NCBI GenBank assembly: GCA_964603725.1 | Contig: CAZRWW010000038.1 | Span: 1 to 47,564 of the forward strand | Reading direction: 5' to 3' | Length of the DNA stretch: 47,564 bases | Source of the DNA: CAZDKK01 sp964603725 | GTDB taxonomy: Bacteria > Eisenbacteria > RBG-16-71-46 > CAIMUX01 > WJJG01 | Shown: piece after piece, positions 23,085 through 30,114 of the stretch | Layout of the letters: each line of letters starts with the position of its first letter | How positions within the stretch are numbered: position 1 is the stretch's first letter | Program-made: the position numbers and the translations under genes | Notes under the pieces: generated by a model | Databases searched by the model: none | What the model was told of the DNA's origin: nothing | The model's input: the letters and a program-made list of their open reading frames with translations, nothing else

Positions 23085-25121
23085 GTGGTCGGACAGAGCT
23101 ACAGCGTGGGCGACAAGGTCCTGCATCAGGTCTTTGGTGAGGGGCTGGTTGTCGACGTGCGCACGCGCGACTTCTTCGATGTGCTCGAGATCGCCTTCGC
23201 GGACGGCGTGCGCAAGGTCACCTCCATTCACCCTCAGCTCTCGCGGGCCGCGGGCGAGGCATCCGCGGCTCACGCACCGGTCGAGGACAGGCTGGTCCTG
23301 GAGGAGGCGGTCGCGCTCGACGAGCCGCCCGCTCCGAAGCCCGCCCGCCCACCGCAGGCGAAGGCCACAACCTGCGACCTCGACCCGACCGGCTTCACCT
23401 TCCGGCGCTCTCTCATCCCGGAGCTCGACGCGGCGTCTCTGACCCCCTTCCTGCGGGGCGGGCGGCGCCTCGAGCGGACTGAGCCGCGGGACTTCCTCCT
23501 GCACCTGGACGCCCTGCGCATCGCGCGCCAGCGGGGCTTCGAGCGGCTCCTGGCACTCAACCACGCCCGCGACGTCCAGCGCCTCGAGCACCAGATCCGC
23601 GCCTGCTTGCGTGTGCTGCGCGAGATGAAGGGGCGAGCGCTGCTGGCGGACGAGGTCGGCCTGGGCAAGACCATCGAAGCCGGCCTGATCCTCAAGGAGT
23701 ACCTGCTGCGCGCGTTGGTGCGCAGGGTGCTGATCCTGGCGCCGGCCTCGCTGCTCACGCAGTGGCGCGAGGAGCTGCAGCACAAGTTCGAAATCCCGGT
23801 GCATGTCTTCTCGCGGGGCGACGCCTGGGATGGTCACCCCATCCTGATCGCCTCGCTCGACACCGCAAAGACCGCCAGCAACCGCGAGGCGATCGCCCGG
23901 CGCGGTTTCGACATGCTGGTCGTGGATGAGGCCCACCGCCTGCGCAACCACCTCACGCAGGCCTGGAAATTCATCGACTCGCTCAGCTTGAAGTACCTGT
24001 TGCTGCTGACGGCGACCCCGGTGCAGAACGATCTGCGCGAGCTCTTCAACCTGGTCACGCTGCTGCGACCCGGGGCGCTGGGCACCTACCGGGAGTTCCG
24101 CCGGGACTTCGTCGTCCGTGGCGACCGGCGCCTGCCCAAGAACACCCGGCAGCTCTCGCAGCTCCTGGCCGACGTCATGATCCGCACGACCCGCAGCAGC
24201 ACCTCGATTCAGTTTCCGCGCCGCGAGGTCTACACGCACGGGCTCGAGCTTTACGCCGAGGAGCGCCGCTTCTATGACGAAGTCTCGGGGTTCGTGCGGG
24301 CCATGGCCGCGTCCGACAACAAGCTCTTGCGACGCGCGCCGTGGCCGCTGCTGCTCGTCGTCCTCCAGAAGGAGATCGGCTCGTCGGCGGCCGCCGCGCT
24401 GGGGACCCTCGAGCGAGCGGCGCAGGGCCGGCTGCTCACGGTCGGGCCCGATCTGCGCGGGTTGCTGGAACTGGGGCGGACGGTTCAGCGCCACGCCAAG
24501 ATGGACGCCCTCACCGAGCTGGTCGAGGAGAGCCGGCGCGCCGGCGAGAAGGTCCTGGTGTTCTCCCAGTTTCGCCGCACGGTCGAATCCATCGGCGAGA
24601 CCCTGGCGGGCCGCGGCCTGCGGGTCGGGCTCTTCCACGGGGGCTTGACCGCCCGCGCGAAGGACGCGGCGGTCGAGGCATTCCGGCAGGAGCTGGATGT
24701 CATGGCCAGCACCGAGGCGGGCGGCGAGGGGCGCAACCTGCAATTCTGCCGCACCCTCGTGAACTACGACCTGCCGTGGAACCCCATGCGCGTGGAGCAG
24801 CGGATTGGACGCATCCATCGGATCGGCCAGACCCGCGACGTGCGCATCCACAACCTGGCCGCCGGCGGCACGCTGGAGTCCTACGTGCTCTCCGTTCTGC
24901 AGGAAAAGATCAGCATGTTCCACCTGGTCATCGGGGAAATGGACCAGATCCTGGGCAATCTCGATTGGAACGAGACGTTCGAGGCCCGAGTCTTCCGCCT
25001 CTGGACGGCGAATCAGGAGACCCGCGAACTGGAGAAAGCTTTCGGGGTGATGGGTACTGAATTGCAGCTGGCCCGCGAGCGCTACGAGCACGTCAAGTCG
25101 TACGATCGCGAGGTCTACTAG
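23085..25121 (+). CDS. SNF2/RapA-like helicase-family ATPase with N-terminal Tudor-like domain
   Basis: 678 residues from a GTG start. Residues 5-50 (VGDKVLHQVFGEGLVVDV ... IAFADGVRKVT) resemble the Tudor-like domain at the C-terminus of PcrA/UvrD that binds RNA polymerase. The SNF2 core follows: motif I LADEVGLGKTIEAGL (about 186-200), DEAH box VVDEAHRLRN (about 281), motif III LTATPVQND (about 310), and motif VI QRIGRIHRIGQ (about 573). It resembles the RapA/HepA group that remodels RNA polymerase complexes, but it lacks the RapA C-terminal region. The gene 48 bp downstream, with a zinc-ribbon end, may supply that part. Action on stalled transcription or protein-DNA complexes is inferred. 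Confidence 0.88.
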   Translation: MVGQSYSVGDKVLHQVFGEGLVVDVRTRDFFDVLEIAFADGVRKVTSIHPQLSRAAGEASAAHAPVEDRLVLEEAVALDEPPAPKPARPPQAKATTCDLDPTGFTFRRSLIPELDAASLTPFLRGGRRLERTEPRDFLLHLDALRIARQRGFERLLALNHARDVQRLEHQIRACLRVLREMKGRALLADEVGLGKTIEAGLILKEYLLRALVRRVLILAPASLLTQWREELQHKFEIPVHVFSRGDAWDGHPILIASLDTAKTASNREAIARRGFDMLVVDEAHRLRNHLTQAWKFIDSLSLKYLLLLTATPVQNDLRELFNLVTLLRPGALGTYREFRRDFVVRGDRRLPKNTRQLSQLLADVMIRTTRSSTSIQFPRREVYTHGLELYAEERRFYDEVSGFVRAMAASDNKLLRRAPWPLLLVVLQKEIGSSAAAALGTLERAAQGRLLTVGPDLRGLLELGRTVQRHAKMDALTELVEESRRAGEKVLVFSQFRRTVESIGETLAGRGLRVGLFHGGLTARAKDAAVEAFRQELDVMASTEAGGEGRNLQFCRTLVNYDLPWNPMRVEQRIGRIHRIGQTRDVRIHNLAAGGTLESYVLSVLQEKISMFHLVIGEMDQILGNLDWNETFEARVFRLWTANQETRELEKAFGVMGTELQLARERYEHVKSYDREVY

Positions 25122-25169
25122 GCCCCCCCGGGAGGATAGGACGGGCGGGGGCCCCGGAGTAGACCCCCG

Positions 25170-26294
25170 GTGGCCGGGGAGGTGAAGCGGTCGGAGATAC
25201 GCAGCTTCGTCGAGGAGTACCTCGCGCACCAGGGCGCCGGCCTGGTCCGGCGGGGCCAGGGGCTGCTCGAGGTCCGTCCGGCCGAGCGCGGCGGCGCCGC
25301 GGAGCTGCCGCGCCTGCTGGCCTTCGGTCCCGAGGCCCATCGCCAGCATCCCGAGGCCGAGCTGGTGGCGGTGGGGTCGGCCTTCCTGGACCAGCTGGTG
25401 GGGGAGGCGACCCGTGGGGGGCGCTACACGGTCGTCTATGAACCCGCGGTGCCCGATCCGGGACCGCCGCCCCGGTTCAGGGGCTTGCCGGCCATCGACG
25501 GAGGACGCTGGGGTCGGCCCCGGCCGGGCTATCGCCCGGTGTTTCTGTTTGTCTACGTCGCGGAGTTCCGTACAATCGACGTCCCCGACGACCTGGTGCT
25601 GATCGGGCTCGATCCGGGGCGGGGAGAGGTACTGGGAGACCCGGGCGTCCTGATCGAGCACCTGCGTTCGGGCGTCACGATGCCGGCCGATGGATGGGAG
25701 GACCCTGGGGCGTTGCCTTCGCGCGGCACGATCCAGCGCTCGTTGGCGCTGCTGGACCGGCGCCTGCAGCGTCGGGCTCGCACCTTCAAGGAGGCGGCCA
25801 CCCTGGAGATCGCCCGGGAGACAGCCAACATCGAGGCCTACTACCGGCGTCTCATCGACGAGGTGCGCCATCCGGTGGGTCGAGGCCGGTTGACGCCTGA
25901 AGAGGAATCCCGGCGCGTTCGCGCGCTGCAACTGGACTGGAAGAGGCGCGTCCAGGAGGTCGCCCGCTTCTGGGAGGCGGGAGTGTTCGTGCGCCTGTCG
26001 GCGCTGGGGGTCGTGATGCGCCCCTGCTGGCTCGTTCCATGGCGTGGCGCCGTGCGCGGCCCTGCCCGCGAGGCGGCCCGCGGAGCTGCTCGCGGTCAGG
26101 CCGCGCGTGTCGGCCGCGGGGTCGGGAAGCCGTTCCTGGCGGCCGATATCGCCGAAGGAACGCTCTGGCAACCGCGCTGTCCGCTGTGCGAGGGTCGCAT
26201 CCGGACCCGCGCGTCGGCGTTGGGGGCAGACCTCGTGTGCGTGGGGCACACGCGGGCCGATAGACCCGAGGCCATGCAGGTCTCGACGAACTGA
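25170..26294 (+). CDS. conserved partner of the SNF2 ATPase, C-terminal zinc ribbon
   Basis: About 374 residues from GTG 25170; a GTG at 25182 is an alternative start. The early block AFGPEAHRQHPEAELVAVGSAFLDQL recalls the segment after the helicase core in RapA-like proteins. A central alpha-helical, Arg/Glu-rich stretch (RRLQRRARTFKEAATLEIAR and RVRALQLDWKRRVQEVARFW) may be coiled coil. The C-terminus has CPLC ... VCVGH, a CxxC/CxxH-type zinc site. Downstream of the SNF2 gene by 48 bp on the same strand, so probably one operon. I do not recognise a named family; a subunit or split C-terminal half of the ATPase is the inference. Confidence 0.65.
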   Translation: MAGEVKRSEIRSFVEEYLAHQGAGLVRRGQGLLEVRPAERGGAAELPRLLAFGPEAHRQHPEAELVAVGSAFLDQLVGEATRGGRYTVVYEPAVPDPGPPPRFRGLPAIDGGRWGRPRPGYRPVFLFVYVAEFRTIDVPDDLVLIGLDPGRGEVLGDPGVLIEHLRSGVTMPADGWEDPGALPSRGTIQRSLALLDRRLQRRARTFKEAATLEIARETANIEAYYRRLIDEVRHPVGRGRLTPEEESRRVRALQLDWKRRVQEVARFWEAGVFVRLSALGVVMRPCWLVPWRGAVRGPAREAARGAARGQAARVGRGVGKPFLAADIAEGTLWQPRCPLCEGRIRTRASALGADLVCVGHTRADRPEAMQVSTN

Positions 26295-26347
26295 ACTAGA
26301 AACTAGAACGCCAACTGACGGAGACGCGGGGCCACCGATCGGGCGCC

Positions 26348-26383
26348 GTTGACGGACGCGTTGACGGACGCGTTGACGGACGG
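26348..26383. repeat. tandem repeat, 12 bp x 3
   Basis: Three copies of GTTGACGGACGC (the last with one change) in the 141-bp gap before the gene at 26436. Each copy includes TTGACG, close to a -35 hexamer. Confidence 0.95.
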
Positions 26384-26435
26384 AAGCCCGCACCGCTGGC
26401 CGGAACGCAGGGTCGCAGATACTGGAGGGGGACCG

Positions 26436-28058
26436 ATGATGAATTGGCAACACCACCGCTCGGGAGGGCGCGAGACGGGGAGCGTGCGGATAGGCCCCGC
26501 GCGGCCGGTCTGGCTCCCGACAGCCGCGCTGGCCGCGGTCATGCTCGCGCTGTTGGGCACCGTCGTCGCGCATGCGGCCGGGGAGATCGACCGAATCCGC
26601 GAGAAGGCGGCCGAGATGGTCATGGCCGTCAACCGCGCCAAGGCCGAACCGTTCACGGAAGGCAAAAGTTCGGCCCTGGAGAAGGCCTACGGTGGCTACG
26701 CCTATCTGCTCACCCGCGCCAAGCGGGCGGACCTTGACAAGCTTGTCGCCGAGGCGCCCGATGACGCCACCCGCGCCCAGAATGAGCGCACGCGACTGAT
26801 CATCGACCTTTACGCCATCGGCGCGGGCGTGGCACCCGTGCGCGACAATTGCTGCAACTCGTTGCGTGAAAAGACGGTCGCGGTCGAAGACGCATCGCTC
26901 CGGCTGCTCGATCTGGACTACCGCCTGACGCTGCAGGGTGATCGTGACAAGCGCCTGAAGTGGTGGATGGGCGCCGGCCAGCTCTACAAGACGATGACCA
27001 TCTATCGCCGCAATCTGGCCGTCGACCTGAACAATCGCAGCAAGGAGCTGGGCTACGAGGGATACTACCCGTTCCTGCAGCTCGTCGAGGGCTGGGATAT
27101 CGAAACCATGCGGGCCGCGGCCGAACGCCTCCTGGACGACACGTCGGCGGCCTTCGCCGAGCAGCTCGAGGCGCTGTGTCAGGCTGAGCTCGGGATGCAG
27201 CTACGCAAGATGCGGACCTATGACGCCGACTTCGTCTTCTCCTTCCCGACGCTGAGCAAGCAGGCCGGGAAGATCGATCCGGTCGACGTCACGGCGCGCA
27301 CCTTCAAAGGAGCCGGGCTGGCGTTGGAGAAGCAGCGCACGCTCAAGATCGACGTCCGCGAGAAGGCCGGGCGCCTGCCCTACGCCACCGCCTGGGAGTT
27401 GCAGGCCGGCAAGGCCGAGGTCACGATGATTCCGACCGGCCGGCTCAGCGACCTGCCAGATCTGCTGGGCGCCATCGGTGAGGCGCAGTTCTACTACAAC
27501 GTCCCGGGCGATCTGGCCTTCGAGAGCGCCTACATCGGCGCCAATGTTCTGCCCGCCACTTACCGGGCGCTGTTTGCCATGATCGCCGAGGAGCCCGCCT
27601 GGGTGGCGGCCACGGTCAAGCCCAAGGATGCCAAGCCCGAGGAAGTGGCCGACGCGATGAAGCTGCGCCGGCTCTATCTGGCGCGCAGGGCAGCCGGGGA
27701 ATTCCTCTTCCAGCTCCAGCTCCACGCGGATCCCAACGTGAACCCGAGCGCGTACAACGAGATGATGGAGCGCGCGCTGCTCTGGAGCCGGATCGCCAAT
27801 GACAACGACCTGTACTACATGGTCAACGACGACTACCGCGCCGGCGGCCGGCTGTTGGGCTATGTGATGGCGGCGCAGATCCGCGACGCGCTGGTCCAGC
27901 AGTGGGGGGCTGAGTGGTTCCGGAACGAGAAATTGGGGGCCAAGGTCATCGAGGGCGCCAGGAAAGGCTACGCCATCAGCGTGCCCGACTTCCTGGCGCT
28001 GTGGGGCGTGACGGCCCTTGACCCGGGCGTGATGATGGGTCAGCTCGCCCAGCGCTAG
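26436..28058 (+). CDS. exported M3-peptidase-like protein without the HExxH zinc site
   Basis: 540 residues from ATG 26436, with GGAGGGGG 4-5 nt upstream. An uncleaved or cleavable N-terminal hydrophobic segment (LAAVMLALLGTVVAHAAG) implies export. The body is helical and reads like a peptidase M3/M2-type gluzincin: the end NDDYRAGGRLLGYVMAAQIR followed by WGAEWFRNEKLG matches the C-terminal helices of such enzymes, and LRRLYLARRAAGEFLFQLQ matches a conserved region before them. Where an active enzyme would show HExGH, the sequence has DLLGAIGEAQFYYNV, so zinc ligands appear lost. A binding or regulatory pseudo-peptidase is inferred; the family assignment is from memory of motif spacing. Confidence 0.6.
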   Translation: MMNWQHHRSGGRETGSVRIGPARPVWLPTAALAAVMLALLGTVVAHAAGEIDRIREKAAEMVMAVNRAKAEPFTEGKSSALEKAYGGYAYLLTRAKRADLDKLVAEAPDDATRAQNERTRLIIDLYAIGAGVAPVRDNCCNSLREKTVAVEDASLRLLDLDYRLTLQGDRDKRLKWWMGAGQLYKTMTIYRRNLAVDLNNRSKELGYEGYYPFLQLVEGWDIETMRAAAERLLDDTSAAFAEQLEALCQAELGMQLRKMRTYDADFVFSFPTLSKQAGKIDPVDVTARTFKGAGLALEKQRTLKIDVREKAGRLPYATAWELQAGKAEVTMIPTGRLSDLPDLLGAIGEAQFYYNVPGDLAFESAYIGANVLPATYRALFAMIAEEPAWVAATVKPKDAKPEEVADAMKLRRLYLARRAAGEFLFQLQLHADPNVNPSAYNEMMERALLWSRIANDNDLYYMVNDDYRAGGRLLGYVMAAQIRDALVQQWGAEWFRNEKLGAKVIEGARKGYAISVPDFLALWGVTALDPGVMMGQLAQR

Positions 28059-28090
28059 GGCCCTGCCGGCGCAGGCGGCGACCGTTGGGG

Positions 28091-28120
28091 CGTGGGAGGA
28101 CGTGGGAGGAAGTGAGGAGG
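28091..28120. repeat. tandem repeat, 10 bp x 2 plus a degenerate copy, carrying the ribosome-binding site
   Basis: CGTGGGAGGA is repeated twice (28091-28110), followed by the diverged AGTGAGGAGG, the last giving the Shine-Dalgarno of the TPR gene. Each copy has GTG plus GGAGG. Confidence 0.85.
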
Positions 28121-28127
28121 ATCTGAC

Positions 28128-28790
28128 GTGGCCCACATGACGAAGGAAGAGCTCCGCGAGGATCCGGTGCTCGAATGGATCCAGCACGCGATCGAATGGG
28201 CGCAGCGCAACGCGCGCTGGGTGGCGGTCGGAGCGGGGGCGGTCATCATCGTGGTGATCGCGGCGGTGATCGTGACCCGCGGGCAGCGCAAGGCCGAGAT
28301 CGAGGCCCAGCAGCTCTTGACGACCGGGCAAGCCTACTTCTTGCAAGGCAACGTCGCGACGGCCGAAGTCCAACTCCGCCAGCTGATCGACGGCCACGGT
28401 CGCTCGCGCGCGGCCCGCAGCGGGCGCATTTACCTGGCTGACGCCCTGTCGGCCCAGGGGCGCTTCGAGGAAGCCCTGACCGCCTATACCGAGGCTGCCG
28501 GCTCGGCCGGCGACGCCCACCTGGAGGCGGCCGCGCTGCGCGGCAAAGCTTCCGCTCTGGAGTCCCTCCAGCGCCTGCCCGAGGCCTCTCAGGCCTACGA
28601 GCAGGCTGCGCGCACCAAGACGCCCTTCCAGGCCGATGATCTCGTCGCCGCGGCGCGATGCGCTCTGGGGGTCGGGGATGCCCAGCGAGCCATGGCGCTG
28701 CTCGAGACGGCCCGGGCGCTGGATGTGCCGAACGCCAGCGCCAAGATCGGTCTCTACCTGGCCCAGGCCGAGGCCGCCACGCAACGCTAG
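28128..28790 (+). CDS. membrane-anchored TPR protein (YfgM/Ybg-like)
   Basis: 220 residues. GTG 28128 is chosen because GAGGAGG lies 7 nt upstream; ATG 28137 is too far. A cytoplasmic N-terminus with TKEELREDPVLEWIQ is followed by one transmembrane helix (WVAVGAGAVIIVVIAAVIVT) and then TPR helices on the periplasmic side (AQQLLTTGQAYFLQGNVATA, GRIYLADALSAQGRFEEALT, LPEASQAYEQAA). This layout matches YfgM-like/TPR_21 proteins that work with the Sec translocon or outer-membrane assembly. No downstream gene on the strand for 600 bp. Confidence 0.75.
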   Translation: MAHMTKEELREDPVLEWIQHAIEWAQRNARWVAVGAGAVIIVVIAAVIVTRGQRKAEIEAQQLLTTGQAYFLQGNVATAEVQLRQLIDGHGRSRAARSGRIYLADALSAQGRFEEALTAYTEAAGSAGDAHLEAAALRGKASALESLQRLPEASQAYEQAARTKTPFQADDLVAAARCALGVGDAQRAMALLETARALDVPNASAKIGLYLAQAEAATQR

Positions 28791-28815
28791 CCGCAGATGG
28801 CCGGCGTGACGCGGT

Positions 28816-28915
28816 AAGCTCCTGGGAAGCCCGCCGCGGCAAGCTTGTGCGAACCCCGGCGCGGCGAGCTTTTGCGAAACCAGGCGCGGCGAGCTTGTGG
28901 GAAGCCCGCCGCGGC
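28816..28915. repeat. tandem repeat, 25 bp x 4
   Basis: Four contiguous 25-bp units (28816, 28841, 28866, 28891), consensus RAGCTTNTGNGAANCCNGSCGCGGC, beginning 25 bp after the TPR gene stop. A fifth, decayed unit may follow. There are no spacers. One unit contains GCAAGCTT-GTG-CGAACCC, which matches the 18-bp repeat at 5166-5237 at 15 of 18 positions. Confidence 0.93.
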
Positions 28916-29000
28916 AAGCCTATGGCGGCCAGGGCCTTGGAGGCCGGCCGCAGGCGCGACGCTGCACGGCTCCGGATTCCAGCGCGAGACAGCAATGTCG

Positions 29001-29016
29001 CATAATATCTATTATG
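29001..29016. repeat. A/T-rich inverted repeat CATAATA-TC-TATTATG
   Basis: Perfect 7-bp arms with a 2-bp spacer, in a short A/T-rich island within DNA that is otherwise about 70% G+C. Symmetric arms with a small core recall operators or tyrosine-recombinase core sites. Confidence 0.5.
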
Positions 29017-29066
29017 TAAACCTGGACGCCGACTCGGCCATGCGCCTCTTGCACTTCCGCCATCCG

Positions 29067-29243
29067 TTACCCCACAGCGCGCCCCCCTCTCGAGCGACGC
29101 CCAAGCGGCGCACAATCGCCGTCGCGCTGCAAATTGCCCGGTCGCCCAGCGGGATTCTTGCGGGCCGCCCGGATCGTCCCGTCCCGGATGGCGAGCGCGC
29201 GGTCGACCCGACCGACGAGCTCGTCCTTCAGGCTCGGCGTCAC
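29067..29243 (-). pseudogene. possible remnant of an ABC transporter ATPase C-terminus
   Basis: In one minus-strand frame the segment DELVGRVDRALAIRDGTIR resembles the H-loop-distal end of LolD/MacB-type ATPases (typical pattern: RVDRxLxIRDGR). No Walker motifs are in reach and the rest is not family-like, so at most a short relic remains. Chance similarity is quite possible. Confidence 0.22.
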
Positions 29244-29379
29244 CCCGGTGCCGCCACATCAACGGGGCGCGGAACTCACGCCCCGTGAATCGATTCCCCC
29301 ATCGCAACGCCTCTCGGGGCGCCGCTCGTCTGCCGTGCGAGCGCCCCGGCCGTCGCGAGGTCCGGACCCGGCCGCGCAA

Positions 29380-29396
29380 CTGGCACCGAGCTTGCA
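29380..29396 (+). promoter_or_regulatory. sigma-54-type promoter
   Basis: CTGGCACCGAGCTTGCA: TGGCAC (29381-29386) and TTGC (29392-29395) give the -24 GG and -12 GC with exactly 10 bp between GG and GC. Only one base departs from the consensus YTGGCACGN4TTGCW. The predicted start is near 29407. The perfect palindrome GAATCGATTC about 85-95 bp upstream is a candidate activator site. Confidence 0.7.
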
Positions 29397-29406
29397 TAGA
29401 GGATGC

Positions 29407-29688
29407 TCAGAGAGCGGCACTGGTATGAGGATCCAAGGCGACAGCAACTCGGCTCGCTCTCGGTATGAAGGGAGCTGCGTCTGCGGCCTGCGTGTGCAGT
29501 CCGCAAACCCGAGGGCCCAGAATCCTTGAGTGTGGTGACCACTTTCGGGTTCGTGCGGCACGGGGATCGCGGTTCGCGCTCCCACACCATGTGCGGTCGG
29601 TGAGAGCCGGTCGCGGACCTGCGGCCACGGCCCCAGGTTCGAAGGGATTGAGGGGCTTCGCCATCGGGCGAGCCCCTCCCCGTTTTTT
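29407..29688 (+). ncRNA. candidate structured small RNA, about 280 nt
   Basis: No credible coding frame lies between the sigma-54 promoter and the intrinsic terminator; a 34-codon ATG frame ending at 29529 has no ribosome-binding site. The segment is rich in stems: GAGAGCG (29410-29416) with CGCTCTC (29455-29461); CCGCA plus ACCCGA (29501-29512) with TCGGGT plus TGCGG (29545-29558), capped by GTGG-TGA-CCAC; CACA-CCA-TGTG; and ACCTG ... CAGGT enclosing GGCC-AC-GGCC just before the terminator. I do not recognise tmRNA, SRP RNA or RNase P signatures. A weak 6S-like look (CACA/TGTG hairpin followed by CGGTCGGTGAG) is noted only as an alternative. The function is unknown. Confidence 0.6.
29650..29688 (+). 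terminator. intrinsic terminator
   Basis: GAGGGGCTTCGCC (29650-29662) pairs with GGCGAGCCCCTC (29667-29678) around an ATCG tetraloop with one bulged T, followed by TTTTTT at 29683-29688. This is the only textbook stem-plus-U-run terminator I found in the window, and it reads only on the plus strand. Confidence 0.9.
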
Positions 29689-29708
29689 CTCCGCAATTGC
29701 TCAAGCGC

Positions 29709-30059
29709 TCAGGACGGCCAGGTCCGGCTCATGAGCCCCAGGTGTCCGTCGATCTTCTCCGAGAGGTCCATTGGCCGGGCCGCGCCAACGTGCTGGCCGA
29801 CCACCTTGCCGTCCTGGATGAACAATACGGTGGGCAGATTCATGACATGGTAGCGCGCGACCGTGCGCGGGTTGGCCGCCACGTTCATGCGGCAGAACTT
29901 CACACGACCCAGATAGGCGCCCGCGAGTTGGTCCAACGTCTGGCCGAGCTTCTTGCAGGGTTCGCACCACTCGGCCCACAGATCGAGCATCACGGGAACC
30001 TCCGACTCGAGGACCTCTCTCTGGAATGTTGAGTCCGTGACCTCCACCAACCCCACCAT
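29709..30059 (-). CDS. trxA: thioredoxin
   Basis: 116 residues, thioredoxin fold, cytoplasmic disulfide reductase. The active site is WCEPC (Cys32, Cys35), with Glu where the canonical enzyme has Gly; this may shift redox potential. The cis-Pro loop is NLPTVLFI and the opening VPVMLDLWAEW is conserved. ATG 30059 is preceded by AAGGAG. It is the last gene of a minus-strand run lptE-holA-trxA, 55 bp after holA. Confidence 0.93.
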   Translation of the reverse strand: MVGLVEVTDSTFQREVLESEVPVMLDLWAEWCEPCKKLGQTLDQLAGAYLGRVKFCRMNVAANPRTVARYHVMNLPTVLFIQDGKVVGQHVGAARPMDLSEKIDGHLGLMSRTWPS

Positions 30060-30114
30060 GGTCCGCTCCTTCCTGATTGCCTGATTGCCCGAGTGCCCGA
30101 GTCCCGGTGTGGTC

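Larger units (their letters stand above)
28791..29406. other. non-coding stretch of about 600 bp
   Basis: After the TPR gene there is no convincing gene until the RNA at 29407. The stretch contains a 25-bp x 4 repeat, an A/T-rich inverted repeat in otherwise GC-rich DNA, a possible ABC-ATPase gene remnant on the minus strand, a palindrome GAATCGATTC (29287-29296) and a sigma-54-type promoter. Codon-position G+C bias typical of genes is weak here. Confidence 0.6.

Noticed and set aside
23016..26573. Open frame of nearly 1200 codons antisense to the SNF2 operon
   Set aside because: It lies opposite clear helicase motifs and has no recognisable domain. Stops are simply rare at this G+C.
28816..28915. 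CRISPR array
   Set aside because: The four 25-bp units are contiguous with no spacers, are imperfect, and no cas gene is nearby.
29425..29529. 34-codon frame inside the candidate RNA
   Set aside because: No Shine-Dalgarno, and the sequence is explained by RNA stems.
29407..29650. 6S RNA identity for the candidate RNA
   Set aside because: Only a short local resemblance; length, promoter type and overall pairing do not clearly fit, so no name was assigned.
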